From NCBI GenBank assembly GCA_964464825.1, contig CAYXKL010000111.1:1-8766 (forward strand): a stretch of 8,766 bases of DNA, read 5' to 3'. The notes under the pieces are model-generated. The model was given only the letters and a program-made list of their open reading frames with translations. It did not search any database and was not told the origin of the DNA. Positions 7,307 through 8,766 of the stretch are shown one piece after another (the stretch's first letter is position 1; every line of letters starts with the position of its first letter). A program made the position numbers and the translations under genes. Origin of the DNA: DYJK01 sp964464825 (GTDB lineage: Bacteria; Bacteroidota; Ignavibacteria; Ignavibacteriales; Melioribacteraceae).

Positions 7307-8143
7307 ATGAAACCGTATTTAAAATTTTTAGCGGTTCCTCTTGTTTTAATTCTGTTATATAATTGTTCAAAAGAGGGTGGGAGCGGTGATGCTACTACTT
7401 CAACTGCCAAAGATGAAGAGATCCGCGAATACAATATTGGGATAGAAAAAGAACAAACCTCTAAACGTTTTCCTTGTGATACTATTTCCTTAAAAGAATA
7501 TATTCTGGATAGTTATGAACCCGGTACTTACCTTTTAGAATTTGATAGAACATACACTTACAACATCCCAAAATCTGCTGTGATTTATTTTAATGATGCC
7601 GGTACAAATTATATCTTAGCTGTTATTACTAAATCTAAACCAGGTGAGAGAAATATTGAAAAGAAAAATGTAATCGGTTTTGAATCAAGTTATATTAATT
7701 TAGACAGCACAAAATTGGGAACTGCTTTTTTCTGGTTGACGTTATTTGAATGTAAAGATGAACAATTTTCAAGAATTTGGGAATCTGAAGTTCCAATTCA
7801 TGGCGGTTTTAACAAAATGACTATTAAAACTTGGTCTCCTAAAAATATAAAATATGTTGAATTGAATTATGAAGATGGGATAATTTCAGGACATCGTAAC
7901 TATAATTTCTTTGCTATAGACGGATGGAGAAAACCACCTCATCTTTTGGAAACTTATGTCGGAATCGTTCATAAACGAAAGATGGCTTTGGTAAACCAAG
8001 ATAAATTCCCGGATTATTTTGAGTTTAGGTTTGCTGAAGATTCTATGAGAATACGGCAGATAGATTCAATTCCATTTTATTGGAGTGAAAAGAGACAATT
8101 ATATATTACCGATAGAAATCCAAGATGGTTTAGAAAATTCTAA
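7307..8143 (+). CDS. Putative lipoprotein of unknown function
   Basis: A 278-residue protein I do not recognise. It starts MKPYLKFL and has a hydrophobic stretch (8-18) ending in LLYNC, so C20 is the likely lipidated cysteine, followed by a Gly/Ser/Thr-rich tether (SKEGGSGDATTST). Asn at -1 and Tyr at -2 are unusual for a lipobox, though relaxed lipoboxes occur in Bacteroidota-like bacteria. The mature part is rich in beta strands and aromatic residues (Trp 143, 158, 176, 207, 259, 273) with two further cysteines, C57 and C149, which could pair in the periplasm. The ATG at 7307 is chosen because it gives a clean signal peptide and has GAGGG (7294-7298) eight bases upstream; the in-frame GTG at 7292 adds only MRAIE. 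It sits 21 bases after the peptidase and 17 bases before the YgfZ-like gene, so it is probably in one transcript with them. A non-lipidated secreted protein is possible. Confidence 0.75.
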   Translation: MKPYLKFLAVPLVLILLYNCSKEGGSGDATTSTAKDEEIREYNIGIEKEQTSKRFPCDTISLKEYILDSYEPGTYLLEFDRTYTYNIPKSAVIYFNDAGTNYILAVITKSKPGERNIEKKNVIGFESSYINLDSTKLGTAFFWLTLFECKDEQFSRIWESEVPIHGGFNKMTIKTWSPKNIKYVELNYEDGIISGHRNYNFFAIDGWRKPPHLLETYVGIVHKRKMALVNQDKFPDYFEFRFAEDSMRIRQIDSIPFYWSEKRQLYITDRNPRWFRKF

Positions 8144-8151
8144 TTCTTTAT

Positions 8152-8155
8152 GAGG
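8152..8155 (+). promoter_or_regulatory. Shine-Dalgarno site for the YgfZ-like gene
   Basis: GAGG ends five bases before ATG 8161 and supports that start. The nearby ATG at 8150 is in another frame and meets a stop after 14 codons. Confidence 0.6.
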
Positions 8156-8160
8156 ATTGA

Positions 8161-8766
8161 ATGTTTGTGGAAAATATTAATACACTTAGTTTGACTGAAT
8201 ATTTAAAACAGAAATATCAAAATTATGTTGTTTCTGGTGATAATTCTTTTTTAAGATTTACAAATTCTACTGATGAATATTCTCTTCTTATTCACGGGGT
8301 CGGAATCCATTTGAATTTTTCTTCATCATTTATCGAATTAACTGGTAAGGATGTTTTGGATTTTCTGCATCGTGTATCCTCAAATTCTATCAAAGATGTA
8401 AAACCATTTTATAAGAGAAATACACTTTTCCTAAATGAAAAGGGAAGATTTATTGACAGAGCAACATACTTAAATTTAGGGGAGTTAAATCTCTTGATTG
8501 GCAGCAAAGATTCTAATGATAGGTTGCTTAATTGGATTAATCGGTATATTATTATGGAAGATATCGTTACAAAAGACATTTCCGGTAATTATTTATTGTT
8601 GGATTTTATAGGTCCTCAGTCCGATTCATTTCTTACACTCTTATTAGGTAACGAATTAAAATCTTTGAACAGTGAAAATATATTGAAGTGTAGTGTTGAT
8701 GGATTTGATTTCTTTGTATTTACAAATTATGAGCCGAATGATATTAAATATTTTAGAGTATTATTA
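8161..8766 (+). CDS. YgfZ/GcvT-like folate-binding protein, 5' part (3' end outside window)
   Basis: The frame opens at ATG 8161 and runs through the right edge, giving 202 residues of what is normally about a 300-residue protein. Seen: a short lead (1-55), then the GcvT/YgfZ fold: ELTGKDVLDFLHRVSSNSI (59-77), TLFLNEKGRFIDRATY (88-103), NWINRYIIMEDI (124-135) and the LLLDFIGPQSD strand-turn (145-155). Known: YgfZ (IbaG/Iba57-type) proteins bind folate and support assembly or repair of Fe-S enzymes such as MiaB; true GcvT is the aminomethyltransferase of glycine cleavage. The degenerate N-terminal part and the lack of glycine-cleavage neighbours favour YgfZ. The YgfZ signature K-G-C-[YF]-x-G-Q-E would lie beyond the window, so the choice cannot be settled here. 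It is 17 bases after the lipoprotein gene, probably in the same operon. Confidence 0.82.
   Translation, partial: MFVENINTLSLTEYLKQKYQNYVVSGDNSFLRFTNSTDEYSLLIHGVGIHLNFSSSFIELTGKDVLDFLHRVSSNSIKDVKPFYKRNTLFLNEKGRFIDRATYLNLGELNLLIGSKDSNDRLLNWINRYIIMEDIVTKDISGNYLLLDFIGPQSDSFLTLLLGNELKSLNSENILKCSVDGFDFFVFTNYEPNDIKYFRVLL

Noticed and set aside
1..8766. CRISPR arrays, tRNA genes, insertion sequences, defence or mobile systems
   Set aside because: No regularly spaced repeats, cloverleaf-like sequence, transposase, integrase or terminal inverted repeats were seen, and nearly all bases are explained by core-type genes.

Overview
The window is AT-rich chromosomal DNA (roughly one third G+C by eye) from a Gram-negative bacterium. 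An outer-membrane barrel, an LptF/LptG lipopolysaccharide-export pair and a lipoprotein imply two membranes. The style of the proteins (a CHASE2 adenylate cyclase of the 'GGE/LGDAVMAFWGAP' type, an enlarged LptF, an outer-membrane protein ending in Phe) and the mixed use of visible Shine-Dalgarno sites suggest the Bacteroidota/Ignavibacteria side of the tree. This is inference from protein style, not a database match.

Layout. Bases 1-3281 (+) hold the 3' end of a beta-rich, barrel-like gene cut by the left edge. Ten bases later comes a complete CHASE2 receptor-type class III adenylate cyclase. Bases 3282-5721 (-) hold lptF and lptG, overlapping by 14 bases and read towards the cyclase; the cyclase and lptG stop codons abut with no base between them. 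Bases 5722-5917 are a divergent intergenic region with a candidate promoter for each side, an inverted repeat that could act as an operator, and an imperfect stem-loop in the likely leader of the rightward gene. Bases 5918-8766 (+) form a tight gene row: an M20-family metallopeptidase with all metal ligands, an unrecognised lipoprotein, and the N-terminal two thirds or so of a YgfZ/GcvT-like folate-binding protein cut by the right edge. No stretch over 300 bases lacks a gene, and I saw no tRNA, rRNA, CRISPR array or insertion sequence.

How the genes fit together. The barrel and cyclase look co-transcribed and could link an envelope condition to cytoplasmic cAMP. LptF and LptG are the membrane subunits of the LptB2FG exporter that lifts LPS out of the inner membrane; lptB, lptC and lptA are not in this window. 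The rightward row combines peptide turnover, an envelope protein of unknown role and an Fe-S/one-carbon support protein, with no obvious shared pathway.

Most of the window is ordinary core-genome content. The points most worth a second look are the barrel-cyclase pairing, the extra periplasmic segment of LptF, the leader stem-loop before the peptidase, and the unknown lipoprotein. I do not see convincing evidence of a new defence or mobile system.
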